53,478 nucleotides of DNA, taken from the IMG/VR virus record IMGVR_UViG_3300035698_027794, positions 1 through 53,478 of that record, one strand, 5' to 3'. The notes beneath the pieces are model-generated. The model saw only the letters and a list, made by a program, of their open reading frames with translations, had not been told where the DNA came from and did not search any database. Below are positions 7,106 to 14,959 of this stretch, one piece after another (positions within the stretch are counted from its first letter, which is position 1; every line of letters begins with the position of its first letter). The stretch is from a virus. A program made the position numbers and the translations under genes.

Positions 7106-7477
7106 ATAAAATATTTTACAAAACAAGCAGAACAATCTAAAAAAACCTATAAAGAAGAATTAAAGGAAAACAGTCCCATAGCTACCGGCGGATCAATAGG
7201 CATGGTAGCCGGGGGCCTTGCAGGTCTTACCCCACTCAGTGTAAAACGTGTTGCCAAGGCAACAGGCAAAGTAAGTAAAATGGACAGGTACTTGGGGAAT
7301 TTATCAATCGAAAAATCCATTACTGGGTTTAATCCCGCAGTGACAGATGCTATTCGGAAATCCAAAAACAAAAAATTTATAGCTCTTGCAGCAGCCGGGT
7401 CTGTCATAGGCTCAACTATCGGCGCCATAGCGGTTAATAAAAGAAAACAAGAAAAAATACGAGAGGAATTTAAATGA
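7106..7477 (+). CDS. Tagged protein with an apparent AUA start
   Basis: 123 residues. The reading frame contains KYFTKQAEQ directly after an ATA codon at 7106, two bases past the stop of the previous gene and six bases after a GGGGG ribosome site. No ATG, GTG or TTG lies at that position, so the start seems to be AUA, most simply an ATG-to-ATA change. An ATG at 7010 in frame would add 32 residues read inside the previous gene and is unlikely. The body has two glycine-zipper membrane-like helices (IGMVAGGLAGL and AAAGSVIGSTIGAIAV). It is a paralogue of the next gene; both end in REEFK. Confidence 0.68.
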   Translation: MKYFTKQAEQSKKTYKEELKENSPIATGGSIGMVAGGLAGLTPLSVKRVAKATGKVSKMDRYLGNLSIEKSITGFNPAVTDAIRKSKNKKFIALAAAGSVIGSTIGAIAVNKRKQEKIREEFK

Positions 7478-7803
7478 AATATTTTACAAAACTAGCAGAA
7501 AAACCAAAAGACAATGATTCAGCCGCAATCGGAGCTGTTGTTGGTGGGTCTGCGGGAATGATAGCAGCGGCTAAACCTATGGTGGATAAGACATACGCTA
7601 ACGTTATTGACAAAATTAAACCTGATCAAAAAATCTTGGGAAAACTGTTGGCCAAAACAAAAGGAACTAACCCAATAAAGGCAAAGGCTCTCAGAAGATA
7701 CAAAGGTAAAAAAGGAGCTGCGCTGATAGCAGGTGGTATCGCGATTGGGGCGGGTATTGGACTAGTTTCACAAAAAAAGAAAAAGAGAGAGGAGTTTAAA
7801 TGA
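7474..7803 (+). CDS. Tagged glycine-zipper protein MKYFTKLA
   Basis: 109 residues. Two Gly/Ala-rich hydrophobic segments (AIGAVVGGSAGMIAAA and ALIAGGIAIGAGIGLV) flank a basic loop. The layout and the KREEFK end match the preceding gene, so these are tandem duplicates. Glycine zippers are common in phage proteins that insert into membranes. Coupled to both neighbours by ATGA overlaps. Confidence 0.8.
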   Translation: MKYFTKLAEKPKDNDSAAIGAVVGGSAGMIAAAKPMVDKTYANVIDKIKPDQKILGKLLAKTKGTNPIKAKALRRYKGKKGAALIAGGIAIGAGIGLVSQKKKKREEFK

Positions 7804-8024
7804 AATATTTTACAAAAACAGCTATGGGAGATAATCCATACAACATGGGTGATGAAAAAATGAATGCTTTAATTTCAGGAGAAGCAAAAAAACTTAAAAA
7901 GCTTGATTTAAAAAATTCTAGAGAAGTACTTAAGCATTATTCTGAAAATGATTGGAGCGTTGTTCCAAAAATGACTTTAACAGATAGACAGTTTTTAGTG
8001 AGGGCAGTTGGAAAAAGACTATGA
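7800..8024 (+). CDS. Tagged protein MKYFTKTA, unknown
   Basis: 74 residues, charged and helical, without hydrophobic segments (SREVLKHYSENDWSVVPKM). Overlaps both neighbours by four bases. Family not recognised. Confidence 0.75.
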   Translation: MKYFTKTAMGDNPYNMGDEKMNALISGEAKKLKKLDLKNSREVLKHYSENDWSVVPKMTLTDRQFLVRAVGKRL

Positions 8025-8680
8025 AATATTTCACAAAACTATCCTTCAATTTAAAAGATGCTAAAAAAGTAACAAAGCTTTTTAAGTCTAAACAGATTTC
8101 AAAAAATATTTCCAGTAATAATCTTTATTTAATGGATAGGATAACAGGGGGTCGGCCACTAAAGACAAACAGGTACGCTGATTTTTTATCTATGTCTAAA
8201 CCCGATCTAGCTAAGAATTTTGACCGTGCTGGTTTAAAACCTGGTCAAACGTTTTTAAATCGCCCAACCAAAATACCAGAAGATCTGGCTGTTTCTTATG
8301 CTACAGCGAGTTCAACTAAACTACCAAAATTGACTAAAAGAAAAGATAGAAAAGTTTTAAATTCTATTATCCAGGGGCATGAAATGGACGAAATTACCGC
8401 TATTCCCAAAAAAGTATTTTGGGATAGACGTGGAATGAATCATTTATCTCCGGAAGTTGTTTTAAAAGAGCATAACAAAACTACAACACTTTCAAATAAA
8501 CATATAAAGGTTAAAGAGTATATGAACACTTTAAGAAAACCAACATACGTTATTGGGGAACAAGATCTTATCCGTGAGGTTTATCCGGGGTATGAACATG
8601 GCAAATCTCAACGTATTAGTAGGCACCTTAGAAAAAAAATAACTGCAAGGTTAGAAGCTAAACACTTAGCAAAAACATAA
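8021..8680 (+). CDS. Tagged protein MKYFTKLS, unknown
   Basis: 219 residues, very basic throughout, with no membrane helix. It has segments such as GHEMDEITAIPKKVFWDRRG and ends in a basic helix (RHLRKKITARLEAKHLAK). The composition suggests nucleic-acid contact. I looked for nuclease motifs and found none I could defend. Confidence 0.76.
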   Translation: MKYFTKLSFNLKDAKKVTKLFKSKQISKNISSNNLYLMDRITGGRPLKTNRYADFLSMSKPDLAKNFDRAGLKPGQTFLNRPTKIPEDLAVSYATASSTKLPKLTKRKDRKVLNSIIQGHEMDEITAIPKKVFWDRRGMNHLSPEVVLKEHNKTTTLSNKHIKVKEYMNTLRKPTYVIGEQDLIREVYPGYEHGKSQRISRHLRKKITARLEAKHLAKT

Positions 8681-8697
8681 CAAAAAAATAAATAAAA

Positions 8698-10050
8698 ATG
8701 AAATATTTTACAAAACTAGCTAAACGCAAAAAACCTATACAGGAAGCATATGCAGAATCCAAGAAAGGTCTCGTATATGTAGCTCCTACCGGATCCGGAA
8801 AGACCCGCGTGGCACTGCGTGCTACAAAAGGTACTCCTACCACGGTTATAGGTACCGCGTCTTTACAGCAAAATTTTGATAAGGAAGAATTAAAAGCATT
8901 TAAAACCACTTCCAAAAACCGTACAAACTTCACATATGCGAAAGTATCTCGCGGGGCCGATCTACCGGGGGGTAAACACCTTGTACTCGATGAATCACAG
9001 TACATCCGCAACCCATCTTCAAAAACTCTCACTACTCTAAAGAGAGAACGTCCGGAGTATGACAAAGCACTTCTTTTGAGTGCAACCCCGATGTACAACG
9101 AACCGGCTGATATTGCTTCACAGGTAAATCTAGTGGCCGGAGCAAAAAAAGTACCTACAGGACGAGACTTCTATAAAACGTTCTATAAAGAAAAGAAAGT
9201 ATCTCCAGGACTTATAGGATCCCTTATAGGGGTCAAACCCGGAGCAAGCAGAACTTTGAAAAGTAAGAAACTTCCCAAGAAGTACATGAAGGATTATGTG
9301 TATGTGGAAGACGCTGCCAAGTTTAAAGACTTGATGCCTAAGCGAGACCATGAACAAATAAAAATTCCCATGGCTAAAGAACAAGTCCATATCTACAAAT
9401 ACCTTAGTAGAAAAGCGCCTTTGAGCGTAAGGTACAAAGTTAAACGTGATCTTCCTCCGAGCAAAACTGAGGCAAGATCAATGAATGCATTCTTAAGTGG
9501 GATGCGTCAAGCAAGCAATACCACAGCTCCTTTTGTTAAAGACAAAACTACTGCGGTATCACCAAAGATGGATCGCATGGTTTCTGATCTACAAACAGAG
9601 TTGAAAGCAGGCGGTAAAGTCCTTACCTACAGCAACTTTATCGGATCCGGAGTAACCCCGTACACCAAACGCCTGGACAAGGCCAAGATCCCATACGCCA
9701 AACTTACCGGGGAAATGAGCAAAGCAGAACGAGAGTTACAAGTAAAGAAATACAACACGAAGAACAAAACTAATGTTTTTGTTTATAGTGGGGCAGGCGC
9801 GGAAGGCCTTAACCTCCCCAAGACTACCATGGTTCAATTAATGGAACCACATTGGAACAAGGCCAAGACGACTCAGGCGGAGTCCCGGGGAATACGTCGT
9901 GGAGACGACCCAAGCAGAACTGTGGATATCAAAGAGTACATCTCGGTATTTCCACACAATAAAAGAAAGAAAACTAGCGACCAGTACTTAGCCGGTATGA
10001 GCGACCGCAAGAGAACAGAAATCGCCCATATGCTGAAGGCACTTAAATAG
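8698..10050 (+). CDS. Tagged SF2 (Snf2/DEAD-like) helicase or translocase
   Basis: 450 residues. After the MKYFTKLA tag, the helicase core follows at once: motif I APTGSGKT (about 29-36), motif II LDESQ (about 96-100), motif III LLLSATP (about 126-132), then the second RecA domain with GAGAEGLNLP (motif V) and TQAESRGIRRGD (motif VI, arginine finger). It should be an ATP-driven DNA or RNA translocase. That an enzyme carries the same octapeptide as small structural-looking proteins argues that the tag is a sorting or processing signal. Phage P1 packages an anti-restriction protein with a helicase domain (DarB), which is a possible analogue. Confidence 0.9.
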   Translation: MKYFTKLAKRKKPIQEAYAESKKGLVYVAPTGSGKTRVALRATKGTPTTVIGTASLQQNFDKEELKAFKTTSKNRTNFTYAKVSRGADLPGGKHLVLDESQYIRNPSSKTLTTLKRERPEYDKALLLSATPMYNEPADIASQVNLVAGAKKVPTGRDFYKTFYKEKKVSPGLIGSLIGVKPGASRTLKSKKLPKKYMKDYVYVEDAAKFKDLMPKRDHEQIKIPMAKEQVHIYKYLSRKAPLSVRYKVKRDLPPSKTEARSMNAFLSGMRQASNTTAPFVKDKTTAVSPKMDRMVSDLQTELKAGGKVLTYSNFIGSGVTPYTKRLDKAKIPYAKLTGEMSKAERELQVKKYNTKNKTNVFVYSGAGAEGLNLPKTTMVQLMEPHWNKAKTTQAESRGIRRGDDPSRTVDIKEYISVFPHNKRKKTSDQYLAGMSDRKRTEIAHMLKALK

Positions 10051-10057
10051 GAGTAAT

Positions 10058-10651
10058 ATGAAATATTTTACAAAAACTGCAGATTTTTATGATACCTTTT
10101 ATTGGAACAAGCCACTAAAGTCTATGAGAAGTCAAGGTTTACAAGAGAAGGATAGGGATAAATATCGTAAGACCATGATATCTGAAATAGACGCAGCTAT
10201 ATTGGAAGAAAGTAACAATACGGCTCAAAAGTTAAAAATTTGGAAAGAAGATAGAGTTTTAGAAAATGCAGGTAAGTTGGAAACAAGTGATAGATTTAGG
10301 TCTAGATTAAAATCAGGATTAAGGGATGATATAGAACATGCTGGGGCTCTTAGCCTTGTTGCTGCACCAACAGCTGCAATTTTAGCACAAATACCAAAAA
10401 AGTTAAATAAGAGTTTAGCAAAAAAACCTATTGGGCGCTTAGCAGCCCTAGCTACTGCTGGAACAATCTTAGCTACTATACCAATTTCATCAACTGTCAG
10501 AGCACTTAGAGGTAAAAAGAAAGTAGTGGCTGGAACTAAACCAGACTTGCAAAATAATTACACATATCGGTCATTAGAGCACCTTAGCGGTCAATTAAAA
10601 AATAGAGACCCAGAAGCTTTAGAAGATTGGATAACTCCGGACATCGATTAG
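10058..10651 (+). CDS. Tagged protein MKYFTKTA with two hydrophobic helices
   Basis: 197 residues. An N-terminal charged helical domain is followed by two hydrophobic segments (LSLVAAPTAAILAQI and LAALATAGTILATIPI) and a hydrophilic tail. GGAG lies five bases before the ATG. It might insert in a membrane. Family unknown. Confidence 0.77.
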   Translation: MKYFTKTADFYDTFYWNKPLKSMRSQGLQEKDRDKYRKTMISEIDAAILEESNNTAQKLKIWKEDRVLENAGKLETSDRFRSRLKSGLRDDIEHAGALSLVAAPTAAILAQIPKKLNKSLAKKPIGRLAALATAGTILATIPISSTVRALRGKKKVVAGTKPDLQNNYTYRSLEHLSGQLKNRDPEALEDWITPDID

Positions 10652-10668
10652 GTAAAAATATGAGTAAT

Positions 10669-11049
10669 ATGAAATACTTTACAAAGATAGCAAAAAAATA
10701 TAGCCACAGACAAGTTAAAAAAGAAAAAGAAAAGGCGATAGGCGAGCTGACTAGTCGTACTTTGTCCCCCCAAGACCTATCTTATCGTTTAAATAGTAGT
10801 GATCGGGATATAAAAAAATTAGTGGACAGTCATCCAAATAATAAAGCGGCCAAAGATTATTATATTGGAATTAAAACTCCTAAGACAATGAATAGTTATA
10901 ATATAGCAGATGAGGGCGGTGATGGGCACACTTATATAATCAAAGATGATAAGAATCAACATTATTATACTGATAATGATACGGTGCAGACAATAAAAAA
11001 AACTAAACATAAAACATTTAAGAGCATGTTTCCAAAAGAGGATACTTAA
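10669..11049 (+). CDS. Tagged protein MKYFTKIA, unknown
   Basis: 126 residues from ATG 10669; in-frame ATGs at 10627 and 10660 would place residues before the tag. A Lys-rich N-terminal half is followed by a segment rich in Asp, Tyr and Asn (GGDGHTYIIKDDKNQHYYTDNDT). No known domain. Confidence 0.74.
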   Translation: MKYFTKIAKKYSHRQVKKEKEKAIGELTSRTLSPQDLSYRLNSSDRDIKKLVDSHPNNKAAKDYYIGIKTPKTMNSYNIADEGGDGHTYIIKDDKNQHYYTDNDTVQTIKKTKHKTFKSMFPKEDT

Positions 11050-11050
11050 T

Positions 11051-11566
11051 ATGAAATACTTTACAAAGATAGCAAAAATAATTACCGATACACAAATAAC
11101 TTCTAAGAGGCAGAAAGGTTTAGGGTTTGAAGCAGCCGTAGGTTCCCCCGATGCGGTTGTTATACATAAACGACCTGGGAGGTCATTGGACCCAAAGAAA
11201 TATGATACTCTCGTGGATGAGCATATTTTAAGAATTGACTCAAGCGAGGTGGATAGTTTCAAAAAATTAAGGGGCCAACCTAAAGTAGATTTTTTAGCAA
11301 ATAAGCTTAAAGAGCGCGGTGGCTATGATTCAAGAATTCAATACCGGGCAAGCAAACCATTATTGTTTGGTAGGAAAAAGTTTAAAAAAGCTGCAGATAA
11401 CCCTATCAAAAAATTGACAGTAATGGCAAAAGGCCCAGGGTATACAGATCTACAAGCAACTCAAACAGCTGTTGGTGGTTTTTCTAGAACAGGTAATAGA
11501 CCTTTAAAAACTTACAATAGGTACAGGGACAACAAACATTTTAATGTTGATGGTGTGGGTAAATAA
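11051..11566 (+). CDS. Tagged protein MKYFTKIA, unknown
   Basis: 171 residues, basic. The last third (TDLQATQTAVGGFSRTGNRP and the tail RDNKHFNVDGVGK) looks like a separate module. The final 38 bases recur, out of frame, after the next gene (see 12195-12245). No family recognised. Confidence 0.75.
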   Translation: MKYFTKIAKIITDTQITSKRQKGLGFEAAVGSPDAVVIHKRPGRSLDPKKYDTLVDEHILRIDSSEVDSFKKLRGQPKVDFLANKLKERGGYDSRIQYRASKPLLFGRKKFKKAADNPIKKLTVMAKGPGYTDLQATQTAVGGFSRTGNRPLKTYNRYRDNKHFNVDGVGK

Positions 11567-11569
11567 AAA

Positions 11570-12208
11570 ATGAAATATTTTACAAAGATAGCATCTGCAG
11601 AAAGCAGAAAAAGAAAAAAACTCAGCAAAGAATACGAAAAAGCCTTAGGCTCTGGGTACTCTGGTAGGAACATTAGACCTTACTTAAGGGATTCAGGTAT
11701 CAAAGCATATTCCGCGGATGCTGCAGCAGACGTCAAGAAAATGTATGATTCTACAGAACAGTACCAGGCACTCCAAAAACCACTTATGCAAACTGCACCT
11801 GGAAGCAAAGAGGAAAAAGCATATTTGGCAAAAAATCAAACTACCTTGGACAAAGTCAGGGATGATAATTTAAAATCGCGTATAAACGCATCTAAGAAAT
11901 ATGGTGGTCCAGAATCTTCGCGAAAGACCTTTGAATTTTCATTAAAAACTAAAATGCCCACTCAGATGGTACCATCTTATATGGCAGCTAACAAGTATGT
12001 GTATAGTCGTGCATCCTATAATGGGGTAAGCAATGGGTGGTCTCCTCGAAAAGAGGGATATGATCCTGAACACTATACAAAGGTTATATACGAAACAGAC
12101 GCCGCCAAAAAATACAAAATGATTGTAAATAAATACCCTGATAGTAAAGCGTGGCTAGATTCAGAAGGAGGGGTTAACTATATTAGACGGCATCGAGCGG
12201 GACAATAA
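11570..12208 (+). CDS. Tagged protein MKYFTKIA, unknown, possibly frameshifted end
   Basis: 212 residues, basic, helical, Ser/Tyr-rich. The stop codon at 12206 falls inside DNA that would, in another frame, encode RDNKHFNIDGGG, the tail of the preceding gene. The present C-terminus RRHRAGQ may therefore result from a small frameshift. No domain recognised. Confidence 0.75.
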   Translation: MKYFTKIASAESRKRKKLSKEYEKALGSGYSGRNIRPYLRDSGIKAYSADAAADVKKMYDSTEQYQALQKPLMQTAPGSKEEKAYLAKNQTTLDKVRDDNLKSRINASKKYGGPESSRKTFEFSLKTKMPTQMVPSYMAANKYVYSRASYNGVSNGWSPRKEGYDPEHYTKVIYETDAAKKYKMIVNKYPDSKAWLDSEGGVNYIRRHRAGQ

Positions 12209-12245
12209 ACATTTTAACATTGATGGCGGAGGGCCTAAGAGATGA
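12195..12245 (+). pseudogene. Out-of-frame copy of a C-terminal tail
   Basis: This frame encodes ERDNKHFNIDGGGPKR and then TGA. It matches the RDNKHFNVDGVGK end of the 11051 gene at both DNA and protein level. It overlaps the last codons of 11570-12208 and the start of the next gene. I read it as the lost tail of a tagged paralogue or the mark of recombination between neighbours. Confidence 0.55.
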
Positions 12246-12535
12246 AGTACTTTGAAAAGATAGCAAAATGGCGGGGAAGAAAAAAGTCACTTCCTGAAAG
12301 TAAACAAATCGAATTACCCCCATTACCTGAAGAGGCTAAACGCTTTATTCTAAAGCAAAATAAAGATGCAGAGGTTGTTCGCAATAGGCTTATTTCTGGC
12401 AAGATGTCTGAGTCTGAACTGGCTCTACTAAACAAGGGTATACACAAGGCTTGGAAACAGTATAAGGCAGCAGATGATTTGATATATAAATATAAAATAG
12501 ATGATAAGTTTTGGGCAGATTTACCTGTGGATTAA
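12242..12535 (+). CDS. Tagged protein MKYFEKIA, unknown
   Basis: 97 residues, basic N-terminus (KWRGRKKSLPESKQ), then charged helices. Glu replaces Thr at tag position 5, as in the first gene of the array. Last gene of the P1 unit. Function unknown. Confidence 0.77.
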   Translation: MKYFEKIAKWRGRKKSLPESKQIELPPLPEEAKRFILKQNKDAEVVRNRLISGKMSESELALLNKGIHKAWKQYKAADDLIYKYKIDDKFWADLPVD

Positions 12536-12570
12536 ACCAAAAAATAAGTTAAAAAATTAAAAGAAAAATA

Positions 12571-12604
12571 AGGAGCAACTACGAATAGTCGCTCCTATTT
12601 TTTT
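12571..12604. terminator. Bidirectional terminator between array and RNA region
   Basis: AGGAGC-ACTA, loop CGAA, TAGT-GCTCCT, with T8 on the plus side and TATTTTTC on the minus side. One position is an A/C mismatch as plus-strand RNA but a G/U pair as minus-strand RNA, so it may serve mainly the leftward transcript. Confidence 0.85.
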
Positions 12605-13446
12605 TGATCAGGGTGAGATTACCCCTTCACGGTAGTAGACTTCGGGAAGATTATAACATATTATTTTTCTTTCCACGACCCACCAACCTCTTTCGAGACC
12701 GGTACCTACTAGAACCAACTGCTTACGGCAGTCACTCTTATCGTCAGGTCTTCTCGCTCCTCAGAATACTGTATAACCTTACGGTCACTGAACGACTAGC
12801 TTAGCCGACCAACATTCTTCCGAAACAAACTGTCACAGTTTGCGCTGCTCCAGCTCCAGGTTCGTGCAAGCACGCCCGGAATTAGGTTCCTTTCTGACAC
12901 AGACGTCACAGGTCTGATTGCTTATGTATTGATAAGTTGCAGCTAGAATTGAACTAGCGACCAACGGTTTTGAGACCATCGCTCTACCAACTGAGCTATG
13001 CAAATAATATATATCTATATTATCCAAGTTTGCGATTTAGAGACGCGCCTGTGAATGCAGGTTGCTGACTTTTGATCAGTAAATGCTACTCGCCTCTGTA
13101 CCCTCTCCTTGCGGGAGTTTGGGCCATTTAGATCGATCCCAGCCAGGTTTCCCTAAGCTAAGTCCTCACTGAATTAGTGTTTAGCACTGGATTGCGAATC
13201 CTTGCACAGAACACTCTACACTTTTCCTTTTGCCGTATTAGGCGCTGCAATTACCACTGTGACATGATAATGCTCTTTCCCTCTCCACTACAGTTTGCCA
13301 TGGTGAGTAGGATCGAACGTACTTGTGTATTTTATGGATGCCCCTCTCGGGTGCGGCTACGCAAGCCGCGTTTACACTCCGTTACCGGAATGATATCTTA
13401 CCGAGCCCATACGCCCGTGGGCTAAAAAATACCCGAAGGCTTTTCT
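12605..13446 (-). ncRNA. Gene-free structured RNA region, GOLLD/ROOL-like candidate
   Basis: About 840 bases without a credible gene and visibly richer in G+C than the flanks. A promoter-like motif lies at its right end and a terminator at its left, giving a leftward transcript of about 870 nt. Hairpins are dense: 12826-12842 (7 bp), 12863-12874, 12900-12916, 13353-13369 (6 bp) and a three-way junction at 13039-13097. The closing stem of that junction has a G/U pair on the minus strand but an A/C mismatch on the plus. GAAA tetraloop hairpins occur near 12690 and 13150. Size, phage context and an internal tRNA resemble the giant ornate RNAs GOLLD and ROOL. This assignment is inference. Confidence 0.6.
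12934..13005 (-). tRNA. tRNA-like gene, anticodon uncertain (CAA, Leu?)
   Basis: On the minus strand a canonical D arm (AGCTCAGTTGGTAGAGC) and T arm (GCTAG, TTCAATT, CTAGC) frame a 5-bp anticodon stem ATGGT/ACCGT. The acceptor stem has 7 pairs with one T/C mismatch and no encoded CCA. The anticodon loop reads CTCAAA, one base shorter than normal; after U33 the triplet is CAA. Leu tRNAs normally have a long variable arm, but this one has five bases. It may be a degenerate tRNA or a tRNA mimic embedded in the larger RNA. Confidence 0.65.
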
Positions 13447-13470
13447 TAGTAATATTCTTATACCAGAAAA
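13447..13470 (-). promoter_or_regulatory. Minus-strand promoter-like motif, diverged copy
   Basis: The minus strand reads TTTTCTGGTATAAGAATATT, the same pattern as the 2423, 3888, 6054 and 30999 copies with two changes. It faces the structured RNA region. Confidence 0.5.
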
Positions 13471-13517
13471 AATCAAAAAGTGTCACGACCCACATCACAC
13501 CTTATATTAAAAAGTTC

Positions 13518-13546
13518 TTGACAAATTTGCAATCACCGTGTATATT
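13518..13546 (+). promoter_or_regulatory. Sigma70-like promoter P2
   Basis: TTGACA (13518-13523), 17 bases, TATATT (13541-13546). It drives 13573 to 16340, the second half of the tagged array. Confidence 0.88.
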
Positions 13547-13572
13547 ATGGTATTAAGGAAAAGGTGTAAATT

Positions 13573-13776
13573 ATGCATGTGAAAAAAGAAGGTGATGAGA
13601 TACAACTGGCGTTCGAAGCGGAACTGGTTGGTATCAAGAACATTAAAAGCACACATGTGTGGAGACTAGAACTGGATATCTATGAAATGGATTCTGGTGT
13701 TGTTAAAGAATTATTTGACCTAATAAACATGCCACTAACTATTGGGGCAGTCGGTCATAAAATACAGGAGATGTAA
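13573..13776 (+). CDS. Unknown small acidic protein
   Basis: 67 residues, beta-like (EIQLAFEAELVGI), acidic and without the tag, so it differs from its neighbours. AAGGAAAAGG precedes the start. First gene after P2. Function unknown. Confidence 0.65.
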   Translation: MHVKKEGDEIQLAFEAELVGIKNIKSTHVWRLELDIYEMDSGVVKELFDLINMPLTIGAVGHKIQEM

Positions 13777-13809
13777 AAATGAAATATTTTACCAAAGAAG
13801 CAAAAAGAA
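13766..13809 (+). repeat. 44-bp direct repeat, copy 1 (ribosome site plus tag)
   Basis: The block from AGGAGATGT through the codons for MKYFTKEAKR is identical to 14272-14315. Identity stops inside the coding region, so ribosome site and tag were copied as a unit. Confidence 0.85.
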
Positions 13810-14252
13810 AATTTGTAATGCCAACAAAGGAAGAGTATGTAGATACTATGATGAATTATGAATCTGCAAAAGCAAAAGATAAAGGACTTGTCGCAAGAAA
13901 TATAGCAGGCAGTATGGCGGGCGGTGGTCTTGTTGGAGCAACTTACCTTCCAAAAGCACTTATGGAAGGTGCAAACACGGTGAAGTCGATTGCTAAACCT
14001 GTAGCTATAGGAGCAGGCGTCGGAGCAGGTCTCGGGATATTGGCAGGTTTGGCAGAAAAAAGTACTGCAAATTATAGTGTAAAAAATCCAGAAGATTATG
14101 CAAAACAACTTGGGGAAGAATACGATTCAACAGAACCATATAGAAACGCCGGAAAAGGGTTTATGCGTCCAGATCGCTCATACGGCAACATGATTTTTAA
14201 TGAGTATCGTGAGGCAAAAAGAAAAAAAAATAGAGCAGATAGACGCGGATAA
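13779..14252 (+). CDS. Tagged glycine-zipper protein MKYFTKEA
   Basis: 157 residues. A charged N-terminus is followed by two Gly/Ala hydrophobic segments (IAGSMAGGGLVGATYL and AIGAGVGAGLGILAGLA) and a polar tail ending in a basic cluster (REAKRKKNRADRR). It has the same general plan as 7474-7803 and 15269-15916. A membrane-active role is an inference from the glycine zippers. Confidence 0.78.
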   Translation: MKYFTKEAKRKFVMPTKEEYVDTMMNYESAKAKDKGLVARNIAGSMAGGGLVGATYLPKALMEGANTVKSIAKPVAIGAGVGAGLGILAGLAEKSTANYSVKNPEDYAKQLGEEYDSTEPYRNAGKGFMRPDRSYGNMIFNEYREAKRKKNRADRRG

Positions 14253-14271
14253 AACACAGCTTATAAAATAA

Positions 14272-14315
14272 AGGAGATGTAAAAATGAAATATTTTACCA
14301 AAGAAGCAAAAAGAA
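14272..14315 (+). repeat. 44-bp direct repeat, copy 2
   Basis: Identical to 13766-13809. It supplies the ribosome site and first codons of the interrupted gene below. Confidence 0.85.
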
Positions 14316-14722
14316 GAAAAGATATAGAAACCCCAACAAGACAACAGTATGCTGATTTTGCAAGAAAGTAAGTTGGTATGGTTGCCGGCGGTAAGCTTAC
14401 AGCTCGCCCAACAATGGGTACCGGTGGACTTTTAGGACCTATTGAGGCTAAGAAGTTAGTAGCTGAAAAAGGAAATGTATTAGATGCTAGAATCAACACT
14501 GGATATAATGAAATGACTCGGGAATTAGATACCAAGGCGGGAAGACACGGCGTTAGTACAGCTCTCAGAACTAATACTATTAATGCTTTTCAAGGAATGG
14601 TTGATAATATGAATGAAAGGAAAGAAGGCATGATTTATAGACAAGGGCGATCAAATCAACGAACTGTGCGTAGACATTTAGGCGCAAAAAGATATAATGC
14701 TTACTTAGAAGAAAATTCTTAA
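14285..14722 (+). pseudogene. Tagged gene MKYFTKEA interrupted by an in-frame TAA
   Basis: The frame opens at ATG 14285 with a perfect ribosome site and tag, reaches TAA at 14369 after 28 residues (FARK-stop-VGMVAGGK), and then stays open in the same frame to 14722. A separate start at ATG 14378 would give 114 residues but has no ribosome site. The simplest reading is a nonsense mutation splitting one 145-codon gene. Programmed readthrough or a sequencing error are alternatives. The distal part is basic and ends in RRHLGAKRYNAYLEENS. Confidence 0.7.
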
Positions 14723-14725
14723 AAA

Positions 14726-14959
14726 ATGAAATACTTCACTAAACTTGCGGGCACAGAACAGATCTCCTTTGAGGAACGCGGAAAAGATATTTTCCGTATA
14801 AAGACATCTACTCAACCATTTGATGGGGCCAGTCAGCCAGATCCTGAAGCAAAGTTTTACACACAGAGAACGAAGATTAGGGATTTCACTACACAGCAAG
14901 AAATTCGCAAACAGTTGAATTATTTAGAAATGACTAAGAAAAAGAGGATTATTGAATGA
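14726..14959 (+). CDS. Tagged protein MKYFTKLA, unknown
   Basis: 77 residues, polar, with no hydrophobic helix (FEERGKDIFRIKTSTQPFDG). Overlaps the next gene by four bases. Family unknown. Confidence 0.74.
   Translation: MKYFTKLAGTEQISFEERGKDIFRIKTSTQPFDGASQPDPEAKFYTQRTKIRDFTTQQEIRKQLNYLEMTKKKRIIE

Noticed and set aside
8658-9098. 146-codon frame opposite the helicase
   Set aside because: It is a shadow of the strongly supported helicase frame and has no ribosome site.
13039-13097. Plus-strand tRNA-Lys lacking a T arm
   Set aside because: The anticodon-like loop fits, but the acceptor stem is better paired as minus-strand RNA and a T-armless tRNA is very unlikely in a phage.
12604-13556. 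Several open frames of 60-80 codons in the RNA region
   Set aside because: No ribosome sites, biased composition from hairpins, and overlap with the tRNA-like element.
13447-13570. Origin of replication
   Set aside because: Divergent promoters and AT-rich DNA are present, but no iterons or initiator sites are visible.
14285-14722. Recoding of TAA as sense
   Set aside because: TAA, TAG and TGA all end many convincing genes here, so a genome-wide alternative code is not supported.
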